DNA of 64,000 bases, taken from positions 806,001 through 870,000 of the forward strand of contig NZ_FXAT01000001.1 in NCBI RefSeq assembly GCF_900177725.1, written 5' to 3'. Under the pieces are notes generated by a model, which was not told the DNA's origin, did no database searches, and saw nothing but the letters and a program-made list of their open reading frames with translations. Below, piece by piece: positions 48,015-58,302 of the stretch (position 1 is its first letter; every line of letters begins with the position of its first letter). This stretch comes from Paraburkholderia susongensis (GTDB lineage: Bacteria > Pseudomonadota > Gammaproteobacteria > Burkholderiales > Burkholderiaceae). The position numbers and the translations under genes are program-made.

Positions 48015-49058
48015 TTACTTCGGAGCTTTGTATTCTATGGCAGACGCGAATTGCTGCAATGTGGTTTGGGGCACTTCACCAAGCAGGGTAATCCAGAAGT
48101 TGCCCTGGCGCTTGACCAGTACGTGCGTTGCGCCACTATCGCCCGTGCCTTCCTTGCGTGAATTGTTCTCGACTGGCTCGACGAACACTGAAATGGCCGC
48201 AAGGCCGTCGGAAAACACCGCCTGATCGACCGGAATGGGCGGCTGCCCCGCTTCGCGCGACGCCATTGGGCGGCGCAACTGGCGGATCATGTGAAAACCC
48301 TGCACCGACGGCGTGATCTGCCAGCCTTGCGCGGCCATGTCGACCGGCTCGACCGGCGGACGCACGACGGTCCATCCCGCCAGATTGCGAATGCCGTTGA
48401 CGATGCCCGCCTTGTCGACCGGCACGCCGATGCTCACCTGAGAAAACGACAGTTGTTCGAGCACCTGGCCACTCGAGTCGAGTGTCTGCGCGCGCAGCAA
48501 CAAGCCGGTCTTTTTGTCGGCCCACAGCTTGTACGCGAAACGGTACGCGTCTTTCGGATCGAGCTCCATGACGAGGCTGTCGACACCCGCGACGCGATCA
48601 TCGCCGAGCATCTTCGGCTCGTAGACGGACAGCACCTGCTCGCCGCTCACGGCCAGCAGCGCGGGGAACGAGTCCTTGTTCTGACGCTTTTCGACGACCA
48701 CGAGATGCCGCTCCGGCACGAACGTGTACATGTCGTCGTTATGACGGAGCATTTTGCGCGGCTTGCCGTCGAGGCTTTCGAGCAGCTCGAATTCGCCGTC
48801 CGTACGCGTGGAGTAATGCGCGATGCGCGACGTCTGCACGAAATTGCCGCGCTGGTAGACGAACGCGCCCTCATAGTTCTGCTGCTGGGCAGCCTGATGG
48901 ATGCGATCGAGCAGTTCCGCCGCCGTGCGACGGGTGACGGCCGGATCGTCTTGTGCGAAGACCCGCGGCGTGGTGGACAACAATACGGCTGCGCAGAACA
49001 GGAATGCCGGCAACCGCCCCCAGATAGTCGTTTTATTCAACCGCGAAGTCTGCATCAA
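48015..49058 (-). CDS. mucB: Sigma-E regulatory protein RseB/MucB
   Basis: 347 residues with a signal peptide ending VFAQ near residue 36. The periplasmic MucB/RseB fold has a lipid-binding LolA-like N-domain and a C-domain ending GEVPQTTLQQFASAIEYK. It binds the periplasmic part of the anti-sigma factor and shields it from proteolysis until misassembled lipopolysaccharide appears. ATG 49058 follows the mucA/rseA stop by one base. Confidence 0.94.
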   Translation of the reverse strand: MMQTSRLNKTTIWGRLPAFLFCAAVLLSTTPRVFAQDDPAVTRRTAAELLDRIHQAAQQQNYEGAFVYQRGNFVQTSRIAHYSTRTDGEFELLESLDGKPRKMLRHNDDMYTFVPERHLVVVEKRQNKDSFPALLAVSGEQVLSVYEPKMLGDDRVAGVDSLVMELDPKDAYRFAYKLWADKKTGLLLRAQTLDSSGQVLEQLSFSQVSIGVPVDKAGIVNGIRNLAGWTVVRPPVEPVDMAAQGWQITPSVQGFHMIRQLRRPMASREAGQPPIPVDQAVFSDGLAAISVFVEPVENNSRKEGTGDSGATHVLVKRQGNFWITLLGEVPQTTLQQFASAIEYKAPK

Positions 49059-49059
49059 A

Positions 49060-49668
49060 CTATTGGCCCTGCGTGGAGACTGAGGCAGCGCGAATCACCG
49101 GCATCGAACTGGCCATGACCGGTTGCTGCCCGAACTGCTGGTGAGCTTCGAGATATTGATCGAGGCTGGCGTCGCGGATGATGTTGGAGTCCTGCGACGG
49201 CACCGACGCCATCGCGACACGCTGGACCGCGTCGCCGTGCGACTGGACCGACGCGAGTTGCGCGCCCGCGCCGCCCGGCACGCCCTGCAATTGCGGCACG
49301 ACGATCCATGTCAGCGTGGCGGCCGCCGCGGCAACCGCAAAGGCAGGCACGACGCGGCGGCGCAACCCGAGCAACCGGCGCGCGACAGGCACCGCGGCGG
49401 GTGCGAGCAGGTGTGGCTCGTTTTCGAGACGCGCGGCGAAGCCGCTCAGAAATGCGCTGCTCCTTGCGGGGTTGACTGCCAGATCGTCGGAACGCAGCGC
49501 ATCGCCGATCAGGTGGTAGCTCGACCACACGGCACGATCTTCGCCGTCCAGCCCGGAAAGAAACTTGTCCAGATTCAAATGCTCTTCGCTGAACAGCTCA
49601 CCGTCGACAAAAGCGGACAGACGCTCGCCATGCGAGCCCGCTTGCGATTGCATCGAGACCGACCCCAT
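49060..49668 (-). CDS. rseA: Anti-sigma-E factor RseA/MucA
   Basis: 202 residues. The cytoplasmic N-domain (GERLSAFVDGELFSEEHL, WSSYHLIGDALR) binds sigma-E. One membrane helix is at about 98-117, and the periplasmic tail binds RseB. ATG 49668 is preferred over 49680 because GGAGAG sits five bases before it. It follows rpoE by 90 bases. Confidence 0.93.
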   Translation of the reverse strand: MGSVSMQSQAGSHGERLSAFVDGELFSEEHLNLDKFLSGLDGEDRAVWSSYHLIGDALRSDDLAVNPARSSAFLSGFAARLENEPHLLAPAAVPVARRLLGLRRRVVPAFAVAAAAATLTWIVVPQLQGVPGGAGAQLASVQSHGDAVQRVAMASVPSQDSNIIRDASLDQYLEAHQQFGQQPVMASSMPVIRAASVSTQGQ

Positions 49669-49758
49669 GATGCTCTCCATCTTACAAATACCCCGTAGTG
49701 ACACCACTAAACCAGATATTGCGCCGCTGCCCCGCTCGGCCGCTGGACGCCTTGAACG

Positions 49759-50358
49759 TTACCAGCGTTTGCCTTCAGGTGTGTCAAGCAACGGACGCAA
49801 TTTTGCCGCAATGGCCTCGCGAGCGCGAAAAATTCGTGATCTGACTGTGCCAATTGGGCAACCCATCATTTCAGCGATTTCCTCGTAGCTCAAACCCTCA
49901 ATTTCTCGAAGAGTAATGGCGGTGCGCAATTCTTCCGGTAAAACCGCCATCGCAGCATTGACCGTCTCGGCGATCTGCTTGCTCATCAACATCGACTCGG
50001 GCGTGTTGATATCCCTTAGTTGGTCGGCGTCGGAGAAAGTTTCAGCTTCTTCAGCATCCGCTTCGGTCGAGGTCGGCGCCCGCCGGCCTTGGGTGGCAAG
50101 GTAGTTCTTCGCGGTGTTGACCGCAATCCGGTACAACCACGTATAAAACGCCGATTCCCCGCGAAACTGCGGCAATGCGCGATACGCCTTGATAAAGGCG
50201 TCCTGCGCGACATCTTCGACTTCGGCGGGATCCCGCACGAGGCGCGAGATCAGCCGGAGAATCTTGCGGTGGTATTTGGCGACCAGAAGCTCGAACGCGG
50301 CCTTGTCGCCCTTCTGGACGCGCTCGACCAGCACCTGATCAATTTCTTTTTCGCTCAC
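49759..50358 (-). CDS. rpoE: RNA polymerase sigma-E factor
   Basis: 199 residues. An ECF sigma factor with region 2 (VEDVAQDAFIKAYRALPQFRGESAFYTWLYRIAVN) split as in AlgU/RpoE and region 4 (LPEELRTAITLREIEGLSYEEIAEMMG, then GTVRSRIFRARE). It controls envelope stress and is held by RseA. The start is GTG 50358; the ribosome site is weak. Just upstream lies a periodic GTTAC/GTAAC array. Confidence 0.97.
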   Translation of the reverse strand: MSEKEIDQVLVERVQKGDKAAFELLVAKYHRKILRLISRLVRDPAEVEDVAQDAFIKAYRALPQFRGESAFYTWLYRIAVNTAKNYLATQGRRAPTSTEADAEEAETFSDADQLRDINTPESMLMSKQIAETVNAAMAVLPEELRTAITLREIEGLSYEEIAEMMGCPIGTVRSRIFRAREAIAAKLRPLLDTPEGKRW

Positions 50359-50398
50359 CTGATAAATCCGTTAACTATTGGGCGCATGGCGGGGCACC

Positions 50399-50404
50399 AT
50401 TGTA
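50399..50404 (-). promoter_or_regulatory. Candidate -10 of an rpoE promoter
   Basis: TACAAT on the minus strand, about 40 bases before the rpoE GTG. A dyad CGTCCC/GGGACG (about 50408-50427) lies just upstream of it. No good -35 at 17 bases, so an activator or another sigma factor may be needed. Confidence 0.35.
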
Positions 50405-50424
50405 GCGTCCCGTCAATGAGGGAC

Positions 50425-50460
50425 GTTACTCCGGTAACAGCGGTTACAGTCGTTACAGTC
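50425..50460. promoter_or_regulatory. Four-unit 9-bp array of GTTAC/GTAAC upstream of rpoE
   Basis: GTTAC occurs at 50425, 50443 and 50452, and its complement GTAAC at 50434. All start exactly nine bases apart, with four-base spacers. The array runs to the stop codon of the upstream gene. Candidate operator for a repeat-binding regulator; chance in a low-complexity patch is the alternative. Confidence 0.5.
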
Positions 50461-50980
50461 AGGCGCCGGCCGCGCGCCGGCCCAGCACGGAAAGTTCCCG
50501 GAAAACAGGGACTGGAAGCGCATCGGCCGCAAGCAGCAAGGTGCGCGCGCGGCCATGTGCGCAATCGCGCGAGCGCCCTTCCTCAGGCTCGATCGCGAGG
50601 ATCAGCAAACGGCCGCTCCACTGCGAACAGCCGACTACGCGGCCTCGCGCGAGCAGCGTGCCCGCCCGGTTCCAGGCGGATAACTCGCCGAGTCCGCTGC
50701 GCAGCCCGATCTGGAGCGCAACCGGCTGCGCCCGCTCATGCCTCGCCGCGCAAAGCGCGAGCAACGCGGCCACGGCGAGCGTCAACGGAGCGGCCCGCCA
50801 CGCACCCAGTTGCAACGCGAGGCAGGTGTGAACAGCTAACGTCGCAGTCAGCACGAAAAGCCCGAGGACGGCTCGCATGGCGAACGAGCGACGCAGCGCA
50901 ATCCGCTGCATCGCCCCGCCAGACGTTGCGGCCTCGGGGGAAAGCGCCGGCGAAGCCGGCGTCGTTGACTGGCGCGTCAC
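50459..50980 (-). CDS. YgfX-like membrane protein (tentative)
   Basis: Up to 173 residues. Two adjacent membrane helices (about 38-55 and 62-80) precede a beta-rich tail with WNRAGTLLARGRVVGCSQW, LLILAIEP and LLLAADALPVPVFRELSVLGR, the pattern of YgfX/CptA proteins. In E. coli YgfX partners with SdhE; here it sits between fabF and rpoE. GTG 50980 and ATG 50911 are possible starts, neither with a strong ribosome site. Family call is by pattern only. Confidence 0.6.
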   Translation of the reverse strand: MTRQSTTPASPALSPEAATSGGAMQRIALRRSFAMRAVLGLFVLTATLAVHTCLALQLGAWRAAPLTLAVAALLALCAARHERAQPVALQIGLRSGLGELSAWNRAGTLLARGRVVGCSQWSGRLLILAIEPEEGRSRDCAHGRARTLLLAADALPVPVFRELSVLGRRAAGA

Positions 50981-50994
50981 CCGTTATCAGGCGA

Positions 50995-52233
50995 TCAGGC
51001 GCGCTTGAAGACCAGCGTGCCGTTCGTGCCGCCGAACCCGAACGAGTTCTTCAGCGCAACGTCGATCTTCATTTCCCGCGCGGTGTTCGCGCAGTAATCG
51101 AGATCGCACTCCGGGTCCTGATTGAAGATGTTGATGGTTGGCGGCGAGACCTGATGATGCACGGCCAGCACCGTAAACACCGACTCCAGACCGCCGGCGC
51201 CGCCTAGCAGGTGACCCGTCATCGACTTGGTCGAATTCACGACCATGTTTTTGGCGTGGTCTCCGAACGCGCGCTTGATGCCGGTCGTTTCCGCGAGGTC
51301 GCCAAGCGGCGTGGACGTGCCGTGTGCGTTCAGGTAGCTCACCTGATCGACGTTGATGCCCGCGTTCCTGAGCGCGGCCAGCATGCAGCGGCGTGCGCCG
51401 TCGCCGTCTTCGAGCGGCGCGGTCATATGATAGGCGTCGCCGCTCATGCCGTAGCCGCTGACTTCCGCATAAATCTTCGCGCCGCGCGCCTTCGCGTGCT
51501 CGTACTCTTCGAGCACCATCACGCCCGCGCCCTCGCCGAGCACGAAGCCGTCGCGATCCTTGTCCCACGGACGGCTCGCGGTCGCCGGATCGTCATTGCG
51601 TTGCGACAGCGCGCGCGCCGCCGCGAAGCCGCCGATGCCGAGCGGCGACACGGTCGATTCCGCGCCGCCCGCGATCATCACGTCGGCGTCGCCGTATTCG
51701 ATCAGGCGCGAAGCCTCGCCGATGCAGTGCAATCCCGTCGTACAGGCGGTGACGATGGAAAGATTCGGCCCCTTGATACCGAACTTGATCGACAGGTGCC
51801 CGGAGATCATGTTGATGATCGAGGCCGGCACGAAGAACGGCGAAATACGGCGAGGGCCGCGATTGAGCAATTCGGTTTGCGTGATTTCGATCATCGGCAG
51901 ACCGCCGATGCCCGAACCGACCACCACGCCAATACGCTCCGAATTCTCGTCGGTGACTTCGAGGCCGCTGTCCTGCATCGCCTGGATGCCCGCAGCCACG
52001 CCGTAATGGATGAACGTATCCATGTGGCGCGCTTCCTTACCGGGGATGTAGTCCTCGATATTGAAGCCCTTCACCTCGCCGGCGAAACGAGTCGAAAAGT
52101 TCGACGCATCGAACTTCGTGATATTGGCAATCCCAGATTTGCCGGCGACCAGATTGGCCCAGCCGTCGGCAACATTATTGCCAACAGGCGAAATCAGCCC
52201 CAGGCCTGTAACAACAACACGACGGCGGCTCAC
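50995..52233 (-). CDS. fabF: 3-oxoacyl-ACP synthase II
   Basis: 412 residues. It elongates acyl-ACP with malonyl-ACP, including the cis-vaccenate step. The catalytic triad is Cys in VTACTTGLH, His in [11 protein letters not shown] and His in [11 protein letters not shown]; the C-terminal loop is [10 protein letters not shown]. The start is GTG 52233, with AAGGGG upstream; homologues begin [11 protein letters not shown]. It follows acpP by 255 bases. Confidence 0.97.
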   Translation of the reverse strand: MSRRRVVVTGLGLISPVGNNVADGWANLVAGKSGIANITKFDASNFSTRFAGEVKGFNIEDYIPGKEARHMDTFIHYGVAAGIQAMQDSGLEVTDENSERIGVVVGSGIGGLPMIEITQTELLNRGPRRISPFFVPASIINMISGHLSIKFGIKGPNLSIVTACTTGLHCIGEASRLIEYGDADVMIAGGAESTVSPLGIGGFAAARALSQRNDDPATASRPWDKDRDGFVLGEGAGVMVLEEYEHAKARGAKIYAEVSGYGMSGDAYHMTAPLEDGDGARRCMLAALRNAGINVDQVSYLNAHGTSTPLGDLAETTGIKRAFGDHAKNMVVNSTKSMTGHLLGGAGGLESVFTVLAVHHQVSPPTINIFNQDPECDLDYCANTAREMKIDVALKNSFGFGGTNGTLVFKRA

Positions 52234-52488
52234 GGTAACCCCTTTTTCATAGATGACAAAAGCAAAAGCCACAGCGGCCACAGGAATCTGCCCTGCGTGC
52301 CCTGTGGCTGTTAAGTCGGCAATCGCGCGGAAAAGTGCGCTGTCAACATCGCTGCCTCCTGCATGGCAAACGGCGCGGCACATGGTGTGCCAACGGACAC
52401 GCCCAACAGCGCCAGCCCCGCTGGCGCCGACAGGCGGCACGGCAGGGCGTCATGCGCGGCCCGTGCAGAAACGCAGGCGCGAATGACC

Positions 52489-52728
52489 TTAGGCCTTGAC
52501 GTTCGCGCGAGCGTAGTCGATCGCTTGCTGAACGGTCGTGATCTTCTCGGCTTCTTCATCCGGAATTTCCATGCCGAATTCGTCTTCGAGGGCCATCACG
52601 AGTTCGACGGTGTCGAGCGAGTCGGCGCCGAGATCGTTCACGAACGACGCTTCGTTCTTGATTTCCGCTTCCGCAACGCCCAGTTGTTCCGCGACGATCT
52701 TCTTGACGCGCTGTTCGATATTGTCCAT
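52489..52728 (-). CDS. acpP: Acyl carrier protein
   Basis: 79 residues, highly acidic. Phosphopantetheine attaches to Ser37 in [10 protein letters not shown]; AcpS at 38628 does this. ATG 52728 has GGAGGGG upstream, a strong ribosome site fitting its high expression. It lies between fabG and fabF as in most proteobacteria. Confidence 0.98.
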
Positions 52729-52879
52729 TACCCCTCCAAGGGAAAAGAAGTTCAAAAATACAGGTGCGCGCATTTTATCAGGTTTGACCCGGCAAAAAAG
52801 CCGCGCATCGGGTTCCTGTCAAGGCATGCGCCTCGTGCTTTTACAAACGCATCAAGGCGCGGATAGTAACCGAATTTGG

Positions 52880-53629
52880 CTACTGCATATACATGCCGCC
52901 GTTCACGTGCAGCGTCGTGCCGGTGATGTAGCCCGCTTGCGGCGACGCGAGAAACGCGACCGCATGCGCAATGTCTTCCGGGCTGCCGAGACGGCCGAGT
53001 GGAATCTGCGTCTTGAGCGCGGTCTGCTGCTCTTCCGCCAACGCCTTCGTCATATCGGTATCGATGAAGCCCGGCGCCACGCAGTTCACGGTGATGCCGC
53101 GGCTGCCGATCTCGCGCGCAAGAGCGCGCGTCATGCCCGCGACGCCGGCCTTCGCGGCTGCATAGTTGATCTGCCCCGGGTTGCCGGCCGAGCCGACCAC
53201 CGAGGTGATGTTGATGATGCGGCCACCCTTCGCTTTCATCATCGGGCGCAGCACCGCGCGCGAGAGGCGGAACACCGACTTCAGGTTGGTGTCGATCACT
53301 GCGTCCCAGTCGTCGTCCTTCATGCGCATCGCGAGCTGGTCCTGCGTGATGCCCGCGTTGTTCACGAGCACGTGCAGCGCGCCGAATTCCTTCACCGTGC
53401 CGTCGATCAGCGCTTCGGCCGCGGCCGCGTCGTTCACGTTGAGCACGGCGCCCCGGCCGTTCACGCCGGCTGCGTTAAACGCCTCCGTGATCGCGGCGGC
53501 GCCGCTTTCGCTCGTTGCGGTGCCGATCACCGTCGCGCCCTGGCGCGCCAGTTCCATCGCGATCGCACGGCCGATGCCGCGCGAAGCGCCCGTCACGATT
53601 GCGATCTGCTTGTCGAGAGTCTTTTCCAT
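52880..53629 (-). CDS. fabG: 3-oxoacyl-ACP reductase
   Basis: 249 residues. A short-chain dehydrogenase with TGASRGIGRAIA (NADPH site), NNAGI, the Ser in NITSVVGSAG, and the Tyr-x3-Lys in INYAAAKAGV. It reduces the 3-ketoacyl-ACP made by FabF and FabH. It is 112 bases downstream of fabD. Confidence 0.97.
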   Translation of the reverse strand: MEKTLDKQIAIVTGASRGIGRAIAMELARQGATVIGTATSESGAAAITEAFNAAGVNGRGAVLNVNDAAAAEALIDGTVKEFGALHVLVNNAGITQDQLAMRMKDDDWDAVIDTNLKSVFRLSRAVLRPMMKAKGGRIINITSVVGSAGNPGQINYAAAKAGVAGMTRALAREIGSRGITVNCVAPGFIDTDMTKALAEEQQTALKTQIPLGRLGSPEDIAHAVAFLASPQAGYITGTTLHVNGGMYMQ

Positions 53630-53741
53630 CTGTCAGTCCGGATGCCCTTCGCAAAGGGCTGATTGATTCCTGATGTGGGTCGGCGTCGAGGCGCGCTGCA
53701 GTCTTGCTCCGCTGCGCCTCACGCGCTGGCGGAGCACACGC

Positions 53742-54677
53742 TCAGCCTGCCGTCACGAGCTTCAACGTTTCTTCGAGCGAAGCCGGATCGAACACCGATG
53801 CGCCAGCGAGGTTGCCGTCGATACGCCGGGTCAGGCCCGCAAGGACTTTGCCCGGACCACACTCGATCACGTGCGTGACGCCCTGTGCGGCCATCGCCTG
53901 GACGCATTCGACCCAGCGCACCGGACCGGCCGCCTGGCGCACGAGCGCGTCCTTGATGCCGGCCGGTTCGTTGACGATGGCAACGTCGACGTTGTTGATG
54001 ACCGGAATCGACGGCACTCGCACGTCGACGCTCGCGAGGTATTCGCGCAATTGGTCCGACGCGGGCTTGAGCAGCGACGAGTGGAACGGCGCCGAGACCG
54101 GCAGCGGCAGCGCGCGCTTCGCGCCTTTCGCCTTCGCGACTTCGCAGGCCTTCTCGACCGCGGCCTTGTGGCCCGCGATCACGACCTGCGCCGGCGCATT
54201 GAAGTTGACCGCCTCGACGACGCCCACGGCCGACGCTTCCGCGCACACCGCGCGCACCGTGTCGTCGTCGAGACCGAGAATCGCGGCCATGCCGCCTTCG
54301 CCGACGGGCACCGCCGTTTGCATCGCCTGCGCGCGAAAGCGCACGAGCGGCACCGCATCGCGAAACGCAATCGCGCCGGCAGCGACGAGCGCCGTGTATT
54401 CGCCGAGGCTATGGCCCGCGACGATCGCGGGCGCCGGGCCGCCAGCCTGCTGCCACGCGCGATAGATCGCGTAAGCGGCGGTCAGCATGACCGGCTGGGT
54501 GTTGGTGGTGAGATTGAGATCTTCGGCAGGGCCTTCGGCGATCAGCTTGCCGAGGTCCTGATTGAGTGCGTCGGAGGCTTCCTGAACCGTCTCGCGCACG
54601 AGCGCGTGATCGGCAAATGCGTTGAGCATGCCGACCGCCTGCGAGCCCTGCCCAGGAAAAACGAACGCGAATTTCAT
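53742..54677 (-). CDS. fabD: Malonyl-CoA:ACP transacylase
   Basis: 311 residues. The acyltransferase nucleophile is in GHSLGEYTALVAAG; the substrate-binding Arg lies in VRFRAQAMQ, and the catalytic His in SAPFHSSLL. It loads malonyl groups onto AcpP. The opening FVFPGQGSQ is standard. It lies 131 bases after fabH. Confidence 0.97.
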   Translation of the reverse strand: MKFAFVFPGQGSQAVGMLNAFADHALVRETVQEASDALNQDLGKLIAEGPAEDLNLTTNTQPVMLTAAYAIYRAWQQAGGPAPAIVAGHSLGEYTALVAAGAIAFRDAVPLVRFRAQAMQTAVPVGEGGMAAILGLDDDTVRAVCAEASAVGVVEAVNFNAPAQVVIAGHKAAVEKACEVAKAKGAKRALPLPVSAPFHSSLLKPASDQLREYLASVDVRVPSIPVINNVDVAIVNEPAGIKDALVRQAAGPVRWVECVQAMAAQGVTHVIECGPGKVLAGLTRRIDGNLAGASVFDPASLEETLKLVTAG

Positions 54678-54808
54678 ATCGTCCCCAAAATCGGTTTAAT
54701 CGGATGTGGCCGCGCGGATGTGGCCGCGGCAAGCGGTTCCCGCGCGGCGCGAGCAGCACGCCAGCCGAGCGGGCGCCGCAAGCGGCGCGCCTCGATGCGT
54801 CGCCGCGC

Positions 54809-55798
54809 CTAGTAGCGGATAACCGACGCGCCCCACGTAAAGCCGCCGCCGACGCCTTCGATCAGCACGTTCTGACCGCGCTTGATGCGGCCGTCGCGCA
54901 CCGCGACGTCGAGTGCGAGCGGAATGGACGCCGCCGACGTATTGCCGTGCTCGTCCACTGTGACGACCATGCGCTCCTGCGGCAAGCCGAGCTTGCGGCA
55001 AGTGCTTTGCATGATGCGGATGTTCGCCTGATGCGGAATCAGCCAGTCAACCTGCTCGGGCTTCAGATTGGCTTTCTCGAGCGCTTCGACCGCGACCTTT
55101 TCGAGCACGTTGACGGCGAGCTTGAACACGGCCTGGCCGTCCATATACAGGAACGCGCTGCCCGTCACCACGCCGCCGTTCACGTTGCCCGGCGTGCAGA
55201 GAATGTTCGAGTGGCTGCCGTCCGCGTGCAGCGCGCTTGCCAGCACGCCCGGCTCTTCGGACGCCTGCAGGATCACAGCGCCCGCGCCGTCGCCGAACAG
55301 CACGCAGGTGGTGCGATCCTTGAAGTCGAGAATGCGCGAGAAGGTTTCCGCGCCGATCACGAGCGCCGTGCGATGCTGGCCGCTGCGGATGAAGCTGTCC
55401 GCCGTCGCGACCGCGTAAGCGAAGCCGGAGCAGACGGCCTGCACGTCGAACGCGGCACCATGATTCTTGATGCCGAGCTTGTTCTGCAGCAGGCAGGCCG
55501 TGCTCGGAAACACGAAGTCGGGCGTGGAGGTGGCGACGATGATGAGGTCGATCGATTGCGGGTCGATATCGGCCGCTTCGATCGCGCGTTGCGCCGCGAT
55601 CAGGGAAAGGTCGCTCGTCGTGACATCGGGCTCGGCGAAGTGGCGCGCATGGATACCCGTGCGCGCGACGATCCATTCGTCGCTCGTCTCGACGCCCTCT
55701 CTGGCAAGACGTTCAGCCAGATCCTGATTGGTGACGCGATTGGGCGGCAGGTAGCTGCCGGTGCCCAGTACGCGGGAGTAGATTGTGGATTGAGCCAT
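54809..55798 (-). CDS. fabH: 3-oxoacyl-ACP synthase III
   Basis: 329 residues. It starts fatty-acid synthesis from acetyl-CoA and malonyl-ACP. The catalytic Cys is in [10 protein letters not shown], His in [11 protein letters not shown] and Asn in [12 protein letters not shown]. Its ATG shares one base with the plsX stop (TAATG), so translation is coupled. Confidence 0.97.
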   Translation of the reverse strand: MAQSTIYSRVLGTGSYLPPNRVTNQDLAERLAREGVETSDEWIVARTGIHARHFAEPDVTTSDLSLIAAQRAIEAADIDPQSIDLIIVATSTPDFVFPSTACLLQNKLGIKNHGAAFDVQAVCSGFAYAVATADSFIRSGQHRTALVIGAETFSRILDFKDRTTCVLFGDGAGAVILQASEEPGVLASALHADGSHSNILCTPGNVNGGVVTGSAFLYMDGQAVFKLAVNVLEKVAVEALEKANLKPEQVDWLIPHQANIRIMQSTCRKLGLPQERMVVTVDEHGNTSAASIPLALDVAVRDGRIKRGQNVLIEGVGGGFTWGASVIRY

Positions 55799-56904
55799 TA
55801 TGCCTTCGAGGATTGCGCAGCGTAGGGCTCGGCCGGCTGGCCTGCGATCGGGCTTGCGTGACCCGCACCGCTTGCGTCGCGCGCCGCCTGTTCGAGAGAA
55901 CTCGAGTTCTCTTCCATCGCTCGCGCAAGGCGCTCCAGCACGCCGTTTTTGACGGCATCATACCCGCGTTTGATGGCCCACTCAAACGCATAGGCATCGG
56001 CGGAACCGTGGCTTTTGATGACGAGGCCGCGCAAGCCCAGCAGCGCGGCGCCATTGTATTGCCGATGATCGACGCGTTTCTTGAAACGCATCAATACCGG
56101 CAACGCGAGCACGGCCATCACCTTGGTGAGCCACGAGCGGCCGAACTCTTCCTTGATGATATTGGACAGCATCTGCGCGAGACCTTCCGACGTCTTCAGC
56201 GCGACGTTGCCGACGAAACCGTCGCAGACGATAACGTCGACCGTGCCCTTATAGATATCGTCGCCTTCGACGTTGCCGTGAAAGTTCAGAGTGCTCGCGC
56301 GCAGCAGTTCGCCCGCGCGCTTGATGATGTCATTGCCCTTGATGACTTCTTCGCCGATGTTGAGCAGCCCGATGGTGGGCCGCTCCTTGCCCTCGAGCGC
56401 GGACACGAGCGCGTGCCCCATCTCGGCGAATTGCAGCAGATGCTGCGGCTCGCAGTCGACGTTGGCGCCCAGGTCGAGCATCATCGTATAGCCATTGGGG
56501 TTGGGCAATGCGAACGCGATGGCCGGGCGTTCGATGCCCGGCAGCGTTTTCAGCACATAACGCGAGACCGCCATCAGCGCGCCGGTGTTGCCGGCGGAAA
56601 TGCAGGCTTGCGCCTCGCCTTCCTTGACGCGGTTCAGCGCCACACGCATGGACGAATCTTTTTTCTTGCGCAGCGCGACCTCGACCGGGTCGTCCATTGC
56701 GACGACCTCGGAAGCGGGCACGACGCTCAGCGCCGGCAGATTCTGAGCCTTCAACTTCTTTAGCTGCGCACGAATCGCACTTTCAATGCCGACGAGCAGC
56801 AACTGCGCGTCGGGATGCGAACGAACGAAGTTGACGGCAGCGGGAACGGTCACGGACGGGCCGTGGTCGCCTCCCATGCAATCTATCGTGAGCTTTACTG
56901 TCAT
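55798..56904 (-). CDS. plsX: Phosphate acyltransferase PlsX
   Basis: 368 residues. It converts acyl-ACP to acyl-phosphate for phospholipid synthesis. The opening [14 protein letters not shown] and the blocks [19 protein letters not shown] and [13 protein letters not shown] are family marks. The last about 35 residues are Ser/Ala-rich and poorly conserved. It lies downstream of rpmF, the widespread rpmF-plsX-fabH order. Confidence 0.97.
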   Translation of the reverse strand: MTVKLTIDCMGGDHGPSVTVPAAVNFVRSHPDAQLLLVGIESAIRAQLKKLKAQNLPALSVVPASEVVAMDDPVEVALRKKKDSSMRVALNRVKEGEAQACISAGNTGALMAVSRYVLKTLPGIERPAIAFALPNPNGYTMMLDLGANVDCEPQHLLQFAEMGHALVSALEGKERPTIGLLNIGEEVIKGNDIIKRAGELLRASTLNFHGNVEGDDIYKGTVDVIVCDGFVGNVALKTSEGLAQMLSNIIKEEFGRSWLTKVMAVLALPVLMRFKKRVDHRQYNGAALLGLRGLVIKSHGSADAYAFEWAIKRGYDAVKNGVLERLARAMEENSSSLEQAARDASGAGHASPIAGQPAEPYAAQSSKA

Positions 56905-57075
56905 GGAGTGCGACGAATTTCAGGCGCTCTGCATGGGACCGCAGTAAGCGCCAAACCGCCAATTGCGATCGACACAAAAAAGCGGCAGTTGAATGCCGCC
57001 TTCTTGCCGAACCGGGAAAATGTCAAGCGAGCCGATCGTCACGCGAAACGCCGAAGGGCGCAACGCAATGAACGA

Positions 57076-57255
57076 TTAGTCGTTCTTCGTCTTGACGACT
57101 TTCTTGCCGCGATAGTAGCCGTTCGGGCTAACGTGGTGACGCAGATGCACTTCGCCCGTGCTCGGTTCGACGGCCAGCGGCGCTGCCGTGAGGAAATCGT
57201 GCGAACGGTGCATGCCGCGCTTCGACGGCGACTTCTTATTTTGTTGAACTGCCAT
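57076..57255 (-). CDS. rpmF: 50S ribosomal protein L32 (bL32)
   Basis: 59 residues, [19 protein letters not shown] at the start and [19 protein letters not shown] near the end. No Cys residues, so it is the zinc-free form. ATG 57255 has AGGAG about seven bases upstream. It lies between yceD and plsX. Confidence 0.97.
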
Positions 57256-57355
57256 GACTAACTCCTAAAAATTTTCCGAATTCTAACACAGCACGGCACG
57301 GTCTCCGCCACTGGCCGAATGGCCAATGCGCCCGCATCGCGCTCCCTGCAACTGT

Positions 57356-57994
57356 TCAGTGCTTCTTGTCACCCGGCTCGTCGCGCTTGAGACTTTCGAG
57401 CGCCGCGAACGGATTGGTCCGCTCATCGGACTGCTCGGGCTCACCGCCTTCGCCAGCCTCGTCCTCACCTTCGCTGCCGTCCGTACCCGAGACAAGGCTC
57501 TCGTGCACTTCGGGACAGACCTCGTGCTTGGGCACGAGCGGCAAGGAAAGCAGCAACTCTTCTTCGATCAAGTCGATGAGATCGAACTGGCGCGAGCCCA
57601 CGATCACCTCGACTTCATCCTCGTCGAGCGGAAACTCTTCGGCTTCCGCCTCCGTATTGACGATCCGGTAAGTTGCATCGACGTTGAACGTCTGCGAATA
57701 CGGCCTCAGGCACCGCTGACATTCGAGCCACGCGGCACCATGAATCGCCATCCTCAGATAAGGCTGGGGACCTTCAGTGCCGTCGTCCTGCAATTCCGGC
57801 TGCGTCGTCCCTTCGGCTTGCCACGTGAACGCGGTATCGCGATCTGGCGCATCCGCCGGGACTTCGTTTAACATGCGCGGCAGTTGCGAGACGCGCACGA
57901 TACCCGCGGCCTGACGCCCACTTCGCGCAAATTCGAACAGATCGAGTTCATGCGGGTCGGACAGACCTGCAGGTTTGCCAGGATGTTGAGTCAT
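57356..57994 (-). CDS. yceD: DUF177/YceD family protein
   Basis: 212 residues. The family block with WLECQRCLRPY and the later EEELLLSLPLVPKHE-CPE gives the CxxC...C arrangement. The C-terminal third is acidic and ends TNPFAALESLKRD, the normal YceD terminus. It is linked to 23S rRNA accumulation in plants and bacteria. ATG 57994 has AGGAGC upstream; the frame is open to 58045. It heads the rpmF-plsX-fab series. Confidence 0.92.
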   Translation of the reverse strand: MTQHPGKPAGLSDPHELDLFEFARSGRQAAGIVRVSQLPRMLNEVPADAPDRDTAFTWQAEGTTQPELQDDGTEGPQPYLRMAIHGAAWLECQRCLRPYSQTFNVDATYRIVNTEAEAEEFPLDEDEVEVIVGSRQFDLIDLIEEELLLSLPLVPKHEVCPEVHESLVSGTDGSEGEDEAGEGGEPEQSDERTNPFAALESLKRDEPGDKKH

Positions 57995-58302
57995 GTGCGC
58001 TCCTGCGTCGGCAAGCATGTTGCCGGGGTGATCCGCGGAGGTCAATCCGCCGCGAAGATAAACCGCTTTGCGAGACAGCCCGCGGGGCTTGCAGCCGTTA
58101 CGTTCAACGCTGTTCGCGAACCTTCTTCAACTTATTGGACCGCCGAAAACCGCTGAACACGCCCAAGCCCTTCAAGCGCAAGCATACCGTGAAAAGCCCG
58201 AAATCATATCCGTTTTGTCTTTTCGAGTCAAACACTTAAGCCCGTACGCGCACAAGCTCCGCGCGGCCCCGTACGACCCGCCTCCTTAGCCGTCCATCAA
58301 TC

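Noticed and set aside
53673..54812. Rightward ORF of 379 codons over fabD
   Set aside because: Antisense shadow of fabD, Arg/His-rich, no family features.
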